64,000 nucleotides of DNA from the NCBI GenBank assembly GCA_938005545.1, contig CALKXV010000033.1:19291-83290 (forward strand), given 5' to 3'. The notes below the pieces were generated by a model. The model was given only the letters and a program-made list of their open reading frames with translations, was not told the DNA's origin and did no database searches. Each line of letters opens with the position of its first letter. Within the stretch, counting starts at the first letter, position 1. The stretch is from an uncultured Paracoccaceae bacterium (GTDB lineage Bacteria > Pseudomonadota > Alphaproteobacteria > Rhodobacterales > Rhodobacteraceae). Below, in pieces: positions 48,803 to 58,786 of this stretch. The position numbers and the translations under genes are program-made.

Positions 48803-49782
48803 TACTGGGTGACCCCTAACTCTTTGGACATAGCTGCAATGTCTTCGACAAGGCCATCAACGTATGATTGGAAATCACCGCCAACTTTCGTGAACGGAGC
48901 CAAGCCATTGTCGGTCATAGCCTTTGCCCACTCATCGCTGTCTGCGACTTGCTGAAGCTTGCCAGCCCACTCGTCAAACTTGGCGTCAGAAATGCCTTTG
49001 GGCACATAAAGACCACGCCAGTTCACAGCAACGACATCAAAGCCTTGCTCTTTCGCGGTTGGAATGTCTTCAAAGCCCGGAACGCGCTCTTCCGTCAGCA
49101 CTGCGATTACACGAATATCGCCGTTCGCGAGGAAGCTTACAACTTCGGACATGTCGCCGGTCATTGCCTGAGTAAAGCCACCAACTGTCTGAGTGATCGC
49201 ATCCGCGCCACCGTCCACACCGATGTACTTAACTTTGGTGATGTCAGTAAACCCACCTTCTTTGAGGATCATCAATGGCTTAAGATGATCAAATCCGCCA
49301 ACAGCCGAACCGCCCGCGAATGCAACCGAACCTGGATCCGCTTTGATGGCATCAACCATCTCGCCCAGCGACTGGAAAGGGCTATCGGCAGCAACCACGA
49401 TCACTCCGGGATCAGCACCAATGGCACCAACAAACCGAACCTGATCGGCAGTCATTCCTGCGTAGGCATTCTGAGCCAAGCGTGTGGTCGTTGCCGAGGA
49501 TGCGGCAACAATCAGATCGGCGTCATCACTGCGTTCGTTGACGACATTGCCATAGGCCAAGCCGCCCCCTGCGCCGGGCATGTTCGTGACTTGGACAGGT
49601 TTATCCACTGCTCCGATGTCGAACAAGATTTTGCCGATTTGGCGGCATGTAAAGTCCCAACCGCCTCCAGGGTTTGCAGGTGCGATGCACTCAGCGGCAG
49701 TTGCAGATGTCGTCATAGCTCCAGTTGTCGAGACAGCGACGACGGCACTCACCATGAGCGCCTTGACAAAGCGTTTTTTCAC
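48802..49782 (-). CDS. Tripartite tricarboxylate transporter substrate-binding protein, TctC family
   Basis: CIAPANPGGGWDFTCRQIGKILFDIGAVDKPVQVTNMPGAGGGLAYGNV; GTG start at 49782 likely. Confidence 0.9.
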   Translation of the reverse strand: MKKRFVKALMVSAVVAVSTTGAMTTSATAAECIAPANPGGGWDFTCRQIGKILFDIGAVDKPVQVTNMPGAGGGLAYGNVVNERSDDADLIVAASSATTTRLAQNAYAGMTADQVRFVGAIGADPGVIVVAADSPFQSLGEMVDAIKADPGSVAFAGGSAVGGFDHLKPLMILKEGGFTDITKVKYIGVDGGADAITQTVGGFTQAMTGDMSEVVSFLANGDIRVIAVLTEERVPGFEDIPTAKEQGFDVVAVNWRGLYVPKGISDAKFDEWAGKLQQVADSDEWAKAMTDNGLAPFTKVGGDFQSYVDGLVEDIAAMSKELGVTQ

Positions 49783-50102
49783 TAGTTTCTCCCTTTTTAC
49801 TAACGCGGTTTCCTCCGCACTTATAAGCACCTGACGCTAACAACCTGTCGTCCGCCTGTCACGCAGAAAGCAACCTGCAGAATGCGCAAACCCGCCGCGC
49901 AACCAGAGTCTTTGCGGGTTGGCCTCTCCAACTTCATCCAGACCCAGGGGCGTCAGCTCATGATCACTCACCCGGCCAGCCAAAGATTCCGCACATTGCT
50001 GCAACAGCGTGTTTGAGGCCGGGCCCAAGTAGGATAACACCGGCCCGGTTTTCCAGTGCCTGCTCGATCTGGATCTGATGTCTTCAGGTAATTACCCCTG
50101 CG

Positions 50103-50762
50103 TCAGTCTTCCAACTGCGACCGCAGATCCAGAATACGTGCCTGTAAACGGGGCACCGCTGCGTTCAGAATGCGCATCTGACCTTCCAAGGTGCGCACCA
50201 TGCTTTCCAACTCCGGCAAAGCTTCGACACCATCCACTTGCGCCACCAACCGCGCATTTATCCGAGGCACCGCCTTATTCAAAATCGCAACCTCGGCCAT
50301 TGCCCGGTTCAGATCACCCGGCACCGACACCATGGCCCCAACCGTTTCGCCCTGCGCCAACAATCGTGCGTTCATCCGGGGAACCGCTTTGTTCAAAATC
50401 GCAACTTCGGCCATCGCGCGGTTCAGATCGCCGGGTACAGACGCCAGACTTTCCATCTGATCCCCCTGCCCTCTCACCCTATTGTTCAGCCGGGTAATTC
50501 CCTTTTCCAAAGTCGTCAGGCGATTCCCAAGGCTGTCCAAACGACGCCCTTGAGCATCCACGGCCGCTTGCAGACCGGCCAAAGCCGAAGGATCGGCAGC
50601 AGGCCCCGGATCAGCCGCAACCGTTGGCGCAGGTGCAGCCGCGGCAGGCCTTGGCGCAGATCGCTGCATCAAAGGTGCCACACCCAACCCAATCGCAATA
50701 AACAAACCGATGCCACTGACAGCAATCGGCAGCGAATATGACTTCCACAATTCCTTGAACAT
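50103..50762 (-). CDS. Single-TM coiled-coil protein with internal repeats
   Basis: TM LPIAVSGIGLFIAIGLGVAPL; near-identical 38-aa repeat SVPGDLNRAMAEVAILNKAVPR(M/I)NARL(L/V)AQ x2 plus degenerate third. Confidence 0.7.
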   Translation of the reverse strand: MFKELWKSYSLPIAVSGIGLFIAIGLGVAPLMQRSAPRPAAAAPAPTVAADPGPAADPSALAGLQAAVDAQGRRLDSLGNRLTTLEKGITRLNNRVRGQGDQMESLASVPGDLNRAMAEVAILNKAVPRMNARLLAQGETVGAMVSVPGDLNRAMAEVAILNKAVPRINARLVAQVDGVEALPELESMVRTLEGQMRILNAAVPRLQARILDLRSQLED

Positions 50763-51000
50763 GGCCAGGTTCCCCGTTCGTCTCAGGCGTTGTTTCAATA
50801 CTGACCCGAAATAACAGCCAAAGGCACCCGCTCCATAAGATTTGAAGACGCTGCGTTACGTTCGACGATCCCGCGCAACGCACCCCGCCCGAACCTCACA
50901 TATTATCAGACGCTCGGGCATTTCAGGACCTCGTGCGAAATTGTCATGCCCCCATTGCATTGCCGACCCTTGGTCCAACGACGAAAAGGACGCCGCCGAC

Positions 51001-51855
51001 ATGTGGATCATCCGCGACTCGATCTTTATCGGGCTTTTAGAGGCTTCGCCGCTAATCCTTGCGGCTATGGGCTTCACCCTGATTTACTACCTGAATGGCT
51101 TCATCAATTTCGCCTATGGCGAGAACATGACGTTCGGGGCTTACTTCGCGGTGATGCTGAACGTGGGGTTAGGTCTTAACTTCTATGTGGCGATCATCCC
51201 TGCTGCTCTACTGGCTGGATGCCTTAGCGTCGCGACATACCTGTTCATCTTCCGCCCTGCCCTGAACCGAGGCGTCAAACCCTCCGAAATGATCATTCTG
51301 TCAGTCGGTCTGTCCTTCATGCTCCGATATGGGTTGGTGTTGTTCGTTGGCGCGGAAAACGCCTATCTGAACGAACCACCCATTGGATTTTACAACTTCA
51401 TGGGGCTGGGGGCCACGAACCTGCAACTGATCGCACTGATCCTTGTAATCATCTTTGCGCTGAACCTCTATTGGCTGATCTATAAGACAAACTTCGGCGA
51501 AGTCATTCGCGGCCTCGCCAACAATGAAGATCTGGCACAGGTCAGCGGCATTAACCCGCACAAGGTCTCGGTGCGGGTTTGGTTCATCGCGGGCGTCGCA
51601 GGCGGATTATCTGGCATCTTTTCCGGTGTCTTCGCATTGGCCAACCCCCAGATGGGTTGGAACCTGATCCTGATCACCATCATGGTGTCGATCGTTGCCG
51701 GCGTCGGCTCTGTCAGGGGTGCGCTGATTGCCAGTATCGTGGCCGGTATCCTGACGTCGTTCATTACCCTGATTTCCAAGCCACTTTATGCCGAGGTCGT
51801 GCTGCTTTTGGCCTTCATATTTATCCTGTGGCAACGCGGGGGGAAAACAGCCTGA
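51001..51855 (+). CDS. Branched-chain amino acid-type ABC transporter permease (LivH-like)
   Basis: GLLEASPLILAAMGFTLIYYLNGFINFAYGENMTFGAYFAV; RGLANNEDLAQVSGINPHKV. Confidence 0.9.
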   Translation: MWIIRDSIFIGLLEASPLILAAMGFTLIYYLNGFINFAYGENMTFGAYFAVMLNVGLGLNFYVAIIPAALLAGCLSVATYLFIFRPALNRGVKPSEMIILSVGLSFMLRYGLVLFVGAENAYLNEPPIGFYNFMGLGATNLQLIALILVIIFALNLYWLIYKTNFGEVIRGLANNEDLAQVSGINPHKVSVRVWFIAGVAGGLSGIFSGVFALANPQMGWNLILITIMVSIVAGVGSVRGALIASIVAGILTSFITLISKPLYAEVVLLLAFIFILWQRGGKTA

Positions 51856-52859
51856 TGGCCTATCTGTTGTTCTCACTGTCGCTTTTGCTGGTCTACATCG
51901 GTCTTGCCCAGATGTTGCATGTCCAGTTCGGGCTATTGGGCATCCCCAACTTCGGCGTTGTCGGGTTCTGGGGCTTTGGAATGTACTTTGTTGGCGTCCT
52001 GCAAGTGCAGCTCTCGATGTCTTTCGTCGATGCAATGATCCTGTCGTCGGTCATTTTGGCCGCCATCAGCTATGGGTTGGGTCATCTGATCCTCAGGCTT
52101 GAACGACAAGCCATATTATGCGCTACCATTGCGTTTTCGGCCATCATCGCGCTTTTGGTCGTAACAGAAAAATGGGCCACCATGGGCGTTGTCGGTCTTG
52201 GCACCATTCGCTATCCCCTGCGCGTGTTCGGGGCCGAAGAAGTGCTCCATTTCACCCTGCTTCTGGTCTTTGTCATCGCCGCACAGCTTTATCTGCACCG
52301 TCTGCACGGTTCGCGGCTTGGGCGTTTGATGATCGCGATCCGCGATAACGAAGAACTGGCCGCATCGCTTGGCAAGGACACGTTTCGCGTCAAGCTCCAC
52401 GCGTTCACGATCACGGCGACGATCATGGGTATCCTTGGTGGGCTATCTGCTGCTTTGAACCAGTTCCTGACGCCCAATATGATCGTGCCTTCGATCACCT
52501 TCGCAGTCTGGATATCGCTGGTTCTGGGCGGCAAGGAACATGCGCTTGGTCCCATGATGGGCGTCTTTGTCACCTTCGGCATCTTCGATATCTTCATCGA
52601 AACCTATGCACCGGTGTCGCCGGAATTCGCGGTTCTGGTGCCCAATATCAAACTTTTCCTCTATGGCGCGCTTCTGGTCGCTGTTTTGCTTTATCGACCA
52701 TCCGGCTTCCTCGACAAAGACACTACGCCGGCTGACATTCTGGGCGGTATCTTACGGGCCATCGCCGCCACATTGGGCGGTGTGATCACAGCGCTCAGCG
52801 TCACCGCCAAGGGCGTTGAAACATTGGCCGCAAAGACCAAAAAGGACGACGACGCATGA
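51855..52859 (+). CDS. Branched-chain amino acid-type ABC transporter permease (LivM-like)
   Basis: LLVYIGLAQMLHVQFGLLGIPNFGVVGFWG; RLGRLMIAIRDNEELAASLGKDTFRVKL; ATGA-type overlap. Confidence 0.9.
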   Translation: MAYLLFSLSLLLVYIGLAQMLHVQFGLLGIPNFGVVGFWGFGMYFVGVLQVQLSMSFVDAMILSSVILAAISYGLGHLILRLERQAILCATIAFSAIIALLVVTEKWATMGVVGLGTIRYPLRVFGAEEVLHFTLLLVFVIAAQLYLHRLHGSRLGRLMIAIRDNEELAASLGKDTFRVKLHAFTITATIMGILGGLSAALNQFLTPNMIVPSITFAVWISLVLGGKEHALGPMMGVFVTFGIFDIFIETYAPVSPEFAVLVPNIKLFLYGALLVAVLLYRPSGFLDKDTTPADILGGILRAIAATLGGVITALSVTAKGVETLAAKTKKDDDA

Positions 52860-53605
52860 AGTTACACATGCAAGGCCTGTCCAAATCTTATCACGCCGGT
52901 CACCCGGTCTTGGATGTCCCCGAAGGCACGCTGGGCGAATATGGGCTAGAAGGCCTGATTGGCCCCAATGGTGCCGGTAAATCCACGATGATGGGGCTTT
53001 TGACCCGCCGTATCGCGCCTTCGACCGGTTCGGTCACGCTGGAAGACGGCAAGACAACGCACCGTTTGAACCCGCTTAAATCCCACGACGTTGCACGCCT
53101 TGGCCTTGTCAAAACGAACCAGCGTATTCAGGGCTTCGAAAGCCTGACGATCCGCGACAGTTTACGCCTTGCGGCAACCCCCTTCGGCCAGGAAACCTAT
53201 CGCGGCGTGCTGCGCGATACGACTATGGATGCCGCAATAGAGACTGAAATCGACGCCTATCTCGCCCGATTCAAGTTTGATGACCCCGACGGTTTTGCCA
53301 AATCCGGTGGCGAGAAAAAGCTGCTCGATATTCTGCGGTGCATGATCCTGAAGCCGCGCATGTTGTTGATGGACGAACCAACCGCCGGCCTGCCCGACGA
53401 TGTCACTCAAGAAGTGATGAAACTTGTCGGTGAAAAGGTCAAAGCCAAGGAAATGACAGTTGTGATCGTCGAGCATGATCTGGAACTGATCTGGAAGCAC
53501 TGCAAATACGTGCACTTCCTGTCCGAAGGCGCGATCCTGTTTCATGGCACCCCGAAAGACGTGAAGAAAAACCGCGTCGTCGCTGAAAAATATATGGGGA
53601 TCTGA
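52856..53605 (+). CDS. ABC transporter ATP-binding protein (LivG-like)
   Basis: GLIGPNGAGKSTMMGLL; AKSGGEKKLLDILRCMILKPRMLLMDEPTAGLP. Confidence 0.92.
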   Translation: MKLHMQGLSKSYHAGHPVLDVPEGTLGEYGLEGLIGPNGAGKSTMMGLLTRRIAPSTGSVTLEDGKTTHRLNPLKSHDVARLGLVKTNQRIQGFESLTIRDSLRLAATPFGQETYRGVLRDTTMDAAIETEIDAYLARFKFDDPDGFAKSGGEKKLLDILRCMILKPRMLLMDEPTAGLPDDVTQEVMKLVGEKVKAKEMTVVIVEHDLELIWKHCKYVHFLSEGAILFHGTPKDVKKNRVVAEKYMGI

Positions 53606-53608
53606 GCG

Positions 53609-54301
53609 ATGTTGGATGTCACAAACCTCTCCTCGGGCTACGGCGACGTCGAAGTTCTGCACGACATCAACTTCAGTGTCGAAAGCGAGATTTTCGCGGT
53701 GCTTGGCGCGAACGGTGCTGGTAAATCGACACTGCTGATGACGCTGGCAAAGCTTTTGCCCTTACGTGGCGGAAGCCTGACGTGGCAGGGCACCGATGTG
53801 ACCCAAACCCGTGCCTATGATCTGACGGCAGCGGGCATCGCCTATGTCCCGCAAGAACACAACGTATTCCCCGATCTGTCGGTCGCCGAAAACCTGTCGC
53901 TTGGCGGGTTGGTGGGCACACGGCCCAAAGACGAACGGCTGGCCGAAGTCTATGATCTCTTCCCCCGCCTGGCGGATCGCAAAAACCAATTCGCCGGGTC
54001 ACTATCTGGCGGCGAAGGTCAGATGCTGGCCGTGGGTCGCGCCCTGATGCAGGACCCCAAGTTGATCCTGTTGGACGAACCTTCGGCCGGTCTGTCACCC
54101 AAATTCGTCGACATCCTATTTGAAAAGATCGCCGACGCCCGCGCCAACCGCGGCGTGTCGATAGTTCTTGCCGAACAGAACGCCGTCAAAACGCTAGAGG
54201 TCGCAGACCGCGTTTTGGTGCTCAGCCTTGGCCAGCAACACCTTCTCGAAGACGCCAAGGCCCTCGATCGTAAACAACTGATGGAGGCGTACCACATCTG
54301 A
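53609..54301 (+). CDS. ABC transporter ATP-binding protein (LivF-like)
   Basis: VLGANGAGKSTLLMTL; LSGGEGQMLAVGRALMQDPKLILLDEPSAGLSPKFVD. Confidence 0.93.
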   Translation: MLDVTNLSSGYGDVEVLHDINFSVESEIFAVLGANGAGKSTLLMTLAKLLPLRGGSLTWQGTDVTQTRAYDLTAAGIAYVPQEHNVFPDLSVAENLSLGGLVGTRPKDERLAEVYDLFPRLADRKNQFAGSLSGGEGQMLAVGRALMQDPKLILLDEPSAGLSPKFVDILFEKIADARANRGVSIVLAEQNAVKTLEVADRVLVLSLGQQHLLEDAKALDRKQLMEAYHI

Positions 54302-54355
54302 CGTCCGCTCTCATGGGCGTTGAAATCAACCACTAATCTAAAGGGAGGAAAGTCA

Positions 54356-55597
54356 ATGAAAACAGTGACTAAGATTGGAATTGCCCTCGCACTCGCCGTT
54401 TCGGCGGGAAGCGCACAGGCTCAAGACATCAAGGTCGGTCACCTGACCTATCACACAGGCGAATTCGGCGGTTTCGGCGAATTCTTTGACGCCGTCACCG
54501 ACATGTCGCTGGACGTCATCAATGCCGATCCGCCGCTTGGCCGCAAACTGGTCCCGATCCATCAGGATATCGGCACCATCGGCGAAGCCCGCGCGGCGCG
54601 CAAACTGATCGACAGCGACGGCATCGATATTCTGTTGAATGCGGCTCACAACTATATGTCTTATCGCGACTACATGCTGGACAAGCAATCCAGTGACGGC
54701 GGGCCGATCATGCCGTCGGTGCATGGTGGCGCAATCGAAGCTGAATTCGGTGGTAAGGCTGACGAACCTCTCTTCCGGGGCTCGCCCATGGACAGCGCTC
54801 AGGGGTCTGCGGCTTTGCTTTATGCCAAGGATTCCGGCAAGCAAAAGGTTGTGCTGGTCGCCACCGAAGCCGCCGGTTCGCAGCTTCAGAAAAACGCCGC
54901 CGTCGGTGCTGCTGAAAAGCTGGGCATCGAGGTTCTGGAAGTCATCGACATTCAGCCAAACCAGCCCAACTATCGGTCGGTTGTCAGCCGGATCGGCAAT
55001 GCCAATCCTGACGCGGTGATCATCTTCTCGGCCCCCGCTGACGGCGGTGCCTTTGTGAAGAACGCCGCCGAGGCGGGCAACTCGTGGTTCATCGTCGGAA
55101 CGTCGGAATGGCAGGAACCGGGCTTTATCCAAACGGCAACGACAGACGCTGTTTCCAAGCATGAAAGCGTCACGCTTGCGGCGTTCTCGAACGCGGATGG
55201 CCCTGCGTGGGACTACTACAAACCACAGGCCGAAGGCTCGCCTCACGCCGAAAAAATCGGTGATGTGTCGAACTCCTATGCCATCCAGTACTATGACCTT
55301 CTGGTCGCCACAGCACTGGCGATCGAGAAATCGGGCGGCGTCACAAGCGGTGATTGGAGCTCGGCCATGTATGACGTCACAGGCGGCGACGGCGATGTGG
55401 TCTACACCTATGCCGACGGCATCGCAGCCATCCGTGCCGGCAAAGACATCAACTATGACGGTGTGACCGGTTCCATGGAATACACCGACACCGGCGTTGT
55501 TTCGGGTATCTTCGGCATCTTCCGGTGGGCTGATGGCGAAAACCTTGAGCGCGTGACCCTTGTGGACGGCGATCAAGTGCTTGCGCTCGATCAGTAA
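54356..55597 (+). CDS. Branched-chain amino acid-type ABC transporter substrate-binding protein
   Basis: Signal peptide MKTVTKIGIALALAVSAGSAQA; IKVGHLTYHTGEFGGFGEFFDAV...IHQDIGTIGEARAARKLI; SD AAGGGAGGAA upstream. Confidence 0.9.
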   Translation: MKTVTKIGIALALAVSAGSAQAQDIKVGHLTYHTGEFGGFGEFFDAVTDMSLDVINADPPLGRKLVPIHQDIGTIGEARAARKLIDSDGIDILLNAAHNYMSYRDYMLDKQSSDGGPIMPSVHGGAIEAEFGGKADEPLFRGSPMDSAQGSAALLYAKDSGKQKVVLVATEAAGSQLQKNAAVGAAEKLGIEVLEVIDIQPNQPNYRSVVSRIGNANPDAVIIFSAPADGGAFVKNAAEAGNSWFIVGTSEWQEPGFIQTATTDAVSKHESVTLAAFSNADGPAWDYYKPQAEGSPHAEKIGDVSNSYAIQYYDLLVATALAIEKSGGVTSGDWSSAMYDVTGGDGDVVYTYADGIAAIRAGKDINYDGVTGSMEYTDTGVVSGIFGIFRWADGENLERVTLVDGDQVLALDQ

Positions 55598-55607
55598 ACA
55601 AAATCCT

Positions 55608-55632
55608 GGTGCATCCCTGAAGGGGTGCACCG
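55608..55632 (+). terminator. Hairpin downstream of Liv-type operon, possible terminator
   Basis: GGTGCATCCCTGAAGGGGTGCACC stem-loop; no clean T-run immediately after. Confidence 0.45.
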
Positions 55633-55710
55633 CCCCCTGCCCTTTCTCTTAAATTGTTAGTCTGACGCAACTTGGCAGCCGTCAAAATTGCGCATCACGC
55701 CACACATTTC

Positions 55711-55724
55711 GCGCCTCGAGGCGC
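55711..55724. repeat. Perfect 14-bp palindrome GCGCCTCGAGGCGC upstream of mobC-like gene
   Basis: Direct reading; candidate operator or part of oriT. Confidence 0.4.
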
Positions 55725-55887
55725 TGCCCAAGCCTCTGTAATCTTTTGGCTTTTGGATGAAATCGGAAAAGATGCCAAATGGTGCGCTTCGCCGGAGAAA
55801 GTTCGAACTCTTTGTTCGACGCTCTGGACGAATGGGAGCGCCATCTTCGTGCAATTGAGACTTCCGCCAACACCGTAACTCAGGACA

Positions 55888-56310
55888 ATGATCCGAGGTG
55901 TGGCGATGAGCATTTCGGAACGTAATTTCAATGCGGTAGCAGCCGCCCAACCCCCAAGAAAGCGTGAAGCGCCGTTTTCTCTGCGCTTGAGCTTCGATGA
56001 GAAAGCCGCATTGCGTGATCTGGCCGGGGATATGCCTCTTGGCGGGTATATTAAGGCTGTTCTCAAAGAAGCCATCGATCAGGGCAAGACTGTCTCTCCC
56101 AAACCGGATTCACAAGCTGTGGGCCGAGCGCTTGGCCAACTTGGCAAAAGCCGCCTGTCACAGAATCTCAATCAGCTCGCAAAATCCGTCAATATGGGCG
56201 CATTGCCGGTCACGCCAGAAACGGAAAGCGAGATCAAAGATGCCTGCCGCGCTGTGCAGGACATGCGCGATGCGTTGATGGCTGCCCTTAGTGATGGGGG
56301 CAGTCCATGA
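55888..56310 (+). CDS. MobC-like relaxosome accessory protein
   Basis: APFSLRLSFDEKAALRDLAGDMPLGGYIKAVLKEA...LGQLGKSRLSQNLNQLAKSVNMGALPVTPETESEI; overlaps relaxase start; start may be ATG 55906. Confidence 0.8.
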   Translation: MIRGVAMSISERNFNAVAAAQPPRKREAPFSLRLSFDEKAALRDLAGDMPLGGYIKAVLKEAIDQGKTVSPKPDSQAVGRALGQLGKSRLSQNLNQLAKSVNMGALPVTPETESEIKDACRAVQDMRDALMAALSDGGSP

Positions 56311-57665
56311 TCTTGAAAGCCAAAGAACGCGGCAATGCCCCTCAACTTGCGCAATATCTCATGTCGATGCGCGACAATGAGCATGTTGAGCTGCATGAGC
56401 TGCGCGGTTTTGTCAGTGATGATTTGGATGCGGCCTTCAAAGAAGCCGAAGCCATCGCCTCACAAACCAAGTGCAAAAACCATCTCTTCTCGATGAGCCT
56501 GAACCCGCCCGAAGGCGCGCATGTCAGCCGTGAAGATTTTGAGCGCGCCGTTGATCAAATCGAAGGCAAGCTCGGTCTGGATGATCATGCGCGCGCTCTA
56601 GTCTTTCATGAGAAAGATGGCCGTAGGCACGCCCATGCCGTCTGGAGCCGCATCGATAGTGACGAGATGCGCGCCAAAAACATGAGCTTTTACAAGCAAA
56701 AACTCATGGATGTTTCCCGCGATCTGTATCTGGAACATGGCTGGGACATGCCAAAAGGCATGGTTGATCGCTCCATGCGCAATCCACTCAATTTTTCTCG
56801 CGCTGAATGGCAGCAAGCCAATCGATCCAAACAAGACCCCAAGATGATCAAGGCGGCGTTTCAGGAATGCTGGAAGAACTCTGATGGTAGTGATGCGCTT
56901 AAGGCATCCCTTGAAGAAAAAGGGTTCTTCCTTGCCAAAGGTGATCGTCGCGGCGTTGTCGCCGTTGATGTGCGCGGCGAGACTTATTCTCTGTCACGCT
57001 GGGCGGGGGTGAAAGCCAAAGACGTGCGCGAGCGCATCCCCGATGCTGAGTTCCTATCTTCTGTTCAAGATACCAAAGCGCATATCGCCTTGCGCATGAC
57101 CGACCAACTCAAGGGTTATCTTAAAGAGGTTGATGCCGGATATCGCCGTGCATCGCCTGCGCTGGAGATGAAACGCCAGCAATTGCAAGCACGCCATGGT
57201 GAAGAGCGCAAAGCCGAAACCCAGCGTATCGCGCAGCGCGAGCAACGCGAGATGCAGACCCGTGCCAGCCGTTTGCCGAAAGGCTTTAGCGGCATCTGGA
57301 GCCGCATCACGGGCAAGCTGTCCAAGATCAAATCACAAAACGAGATGGAGGCGCTGCAATCCTGGCAGCGTGATCGCGCTGAAAAAGATCGCCTCATCCA
57401 ACGCCAGCTTGATGAGCGCCAGCGTCTTCAACAGCAAATCAAGAAGATGCGCGAAACCCGCGCCCAGGAAGTCGCGCAAATCAGATCAGAGATTGCGGCC
57501 TATATTGCCATGAAGCGCGGTGATGTGCCGAGCCTGAACAAACGCGCCCAATCCAATGAACAAGCCAAGAGCAATATGCGCAGGCGTGAGCGCCAAAGCG
57601 CAGATCGCCAAAGAAAGCGCGAGCGCACCCGTTCTCGCGGCGATGATCTTGGCCGTGAACGTTAA
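56307..57665 (+). CDS. Relaxase / mobilization nuclease (VirD2/MobA-like)
   Basis: KCKNHLFSMSLNPPEGAHVSREDFERAVDQIEGKLGLDDHARALVFHEKDGRRHAHAVWSRID (HxHxxxSRID motif); Arg-rich coiled-coil C-terminus. Confidence 0.88.
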   Translation: MILKAKERGNAPQLAQYLMSMRDNEHVELHELRGFVSDDLDAAFKEAEAIASQTKCKNHLFSMSLNPPEGAHVSREDFERAVDQIEGKLGLDDHARALVFHEKDGRRHAHAVWSRIDSDEMRAKNMSFYKQKLMDVSRDLYLEHGWDMPKGMVDRSMRNPLNFSRAEWQQANRSKQDPKMIKAAFQECWKNSDGSDALKASLEEKGFFLAKGDRRGVVAVDVRGETYSLSRWAGVKAKDVRERIPDAEFLSSVQDTKAHIALRMTDQLKGYLKEVDAGYRRASPALEMKRQQLQARHGEERKAETQRIAQREQREMQTRASRLPKGFSGIWSRITGKLSKIKSQNEMEALQSWQRDRAEKDRLIQRQLDERQRLQQQIKKMRETRAQEVAQIRSEIAAYIAMKRGDVPSLNKRAQSNEQAKSNMRRRERQSADRQRKRERTRSRGDDLGRER

Positions 57666-57685
57666 CCTAAAGAAAGGAGGTCGCT

Positions 57686-57898
57686 ATGCGACACACCACA
57701 CGAAAAACATTTATGCTGAATCTTGATGAGGCGCATGCCTCTAAGCTGGATGATCTGAGGCAGCATTTTCATTTGGCCGCCGATGACACCATTCGGCTTG
57801 CCATCCGTCTCACCCATGCAAGGATGAGCAAGCCCGATGTGCTGGTGCCGGAGTTCAAGCCCCATGGAAGATGGGACTATGACTTCGATAGTGAATGA
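57686..57898 (+). CDS. Small protein, possibly ribbon-helix-helix-like
   Basis: RKTFMLNLDEAHASKLDDLRQHFHLAADDTIRLAIRLTHARM; SD AAAGGAGG upstream. Confidence 0.6.
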   Translation: MRHTTRKTFMLNLDEAHASKLDDLRQHFHLAADDTIRLAIRLTHARMSKPDVLVPEFKPHGRWDYDFDSE

Positions 57899-57899
57899 A

Positions 57900-57930
57900 A
57901 AAGGCCGCCCAGTTGGCGGCCCTTTTCATT
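57900..57930. terminator. Rho-independent terminator
   Basis: AAGGCCGCCCAGTTGGCGGCCCTTTTC. Confidence 0.85.
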
Positions 57931-58260
57931 AGAGATTTTGAGCGCTTAGCCTGACAGAGCTGCTCCAGCCCACATGCCTGCCGCGATGGTCGTAGTTGTT
58001 GAGCATAGTGCTCGTATTGCAGTTTTCGTCCATTCGTTAGTCTTTGGCATATCTGTTTCCATGTGTGCCTCCTTTTCCTTAGCGGTGAATAGTCGTTCGT
58101 TTACGCATGCCATGATCACAAGGATCATGAAGGTTAGTGAGAAGCCACCGAGACAGAACATGTAGCCCTGAATTAGTCCTGTTAAGCCTGACGCTGTCAG
58201 GCAAAACGCTCATAAATGATATATAGTGGTTTTTTCGCAAAATTGAAGGGGCAACGGTTT

Positions 58261-58767
58261 TTAGGCACATCGATAGATAATCCGCTGCCCTGCGATCTGT
58301 GTTTCTGCATAGTCCATGCTCAGATCGCGTGCGATAGCATCCAGATCAATGTAGCAAGTAAGCTGATCTGGGATATCGCCGAACAAACCTTCATCGACAA
58401 ACTGCTCTGCCAGCGCTTTCATTGTGTCCAGATGATAGATATCGACTTCAAAATCGTCTGGATCGACCGCATCAGGATCAAAGCTGTAGCAGCACTCACC
58501 AACCGCCAGAATGAAGCGTCTCTTCTGGTCTTCGTCCCATTCATCCACCACTTCCATGAACTTTAGAATGTTGGCCTGATTGATCCCCCATGTCTTCGCC
58601 AGATCGCAATCAATATGCTCGCCGTCAATGAACTCGACTTCGAATTCTTCAACGGGCTCGCCGTAGTCGTTCGTGATTGCCCTGATCTTGTTTGAATAGG
58701 TCTCTGCGTTGTCAAAATAGAACCCTGTTGCTGCCAAATCGTATGGCTGTGCGTAGAACTGCGTCAT
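58261..58767 (-). CDS. Antirestriction protein ArdA-like
   Basis: Very acidic (FEVEFIDGEHIDCDLAKTWGINQANILKFMEVVDEWDEDQKRRFILAVGE); DIPDQLTCYIDLDAIARDLSMDY typical of ArdA. Confidence 0.85.
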   Translation of the reverse strand: MTQFYAQPYDLAATGFYFDNAETYSNKIRAITNDYGEPVEEFEVEFIDGEHIDCDLAKTWGINQANILKFMEVVDEWDEDQKRRFILAVGECCYSFDPDAVDPDDFEVDIYHLDTMKALAEQFVDEGLFGDIPDQLTCYIDLDAIARDLSMDYAETQIAGQRIIYRCA

Positions 58768-58786
58768 CTTTTTCTCCTTGTCTGAT

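Noticed and set aside
48868-49785. 305-aa plus-strand ORF opposite tctC
   Set aside because: Cys/Arg/His-rich antisense frame; TctC assignment is secure.
54353-55630. 425-aa minus-strand ORF opposite the Liv-type SBP
   Set aside because: Length mirrors the real gene; antisense composition with no motifs.
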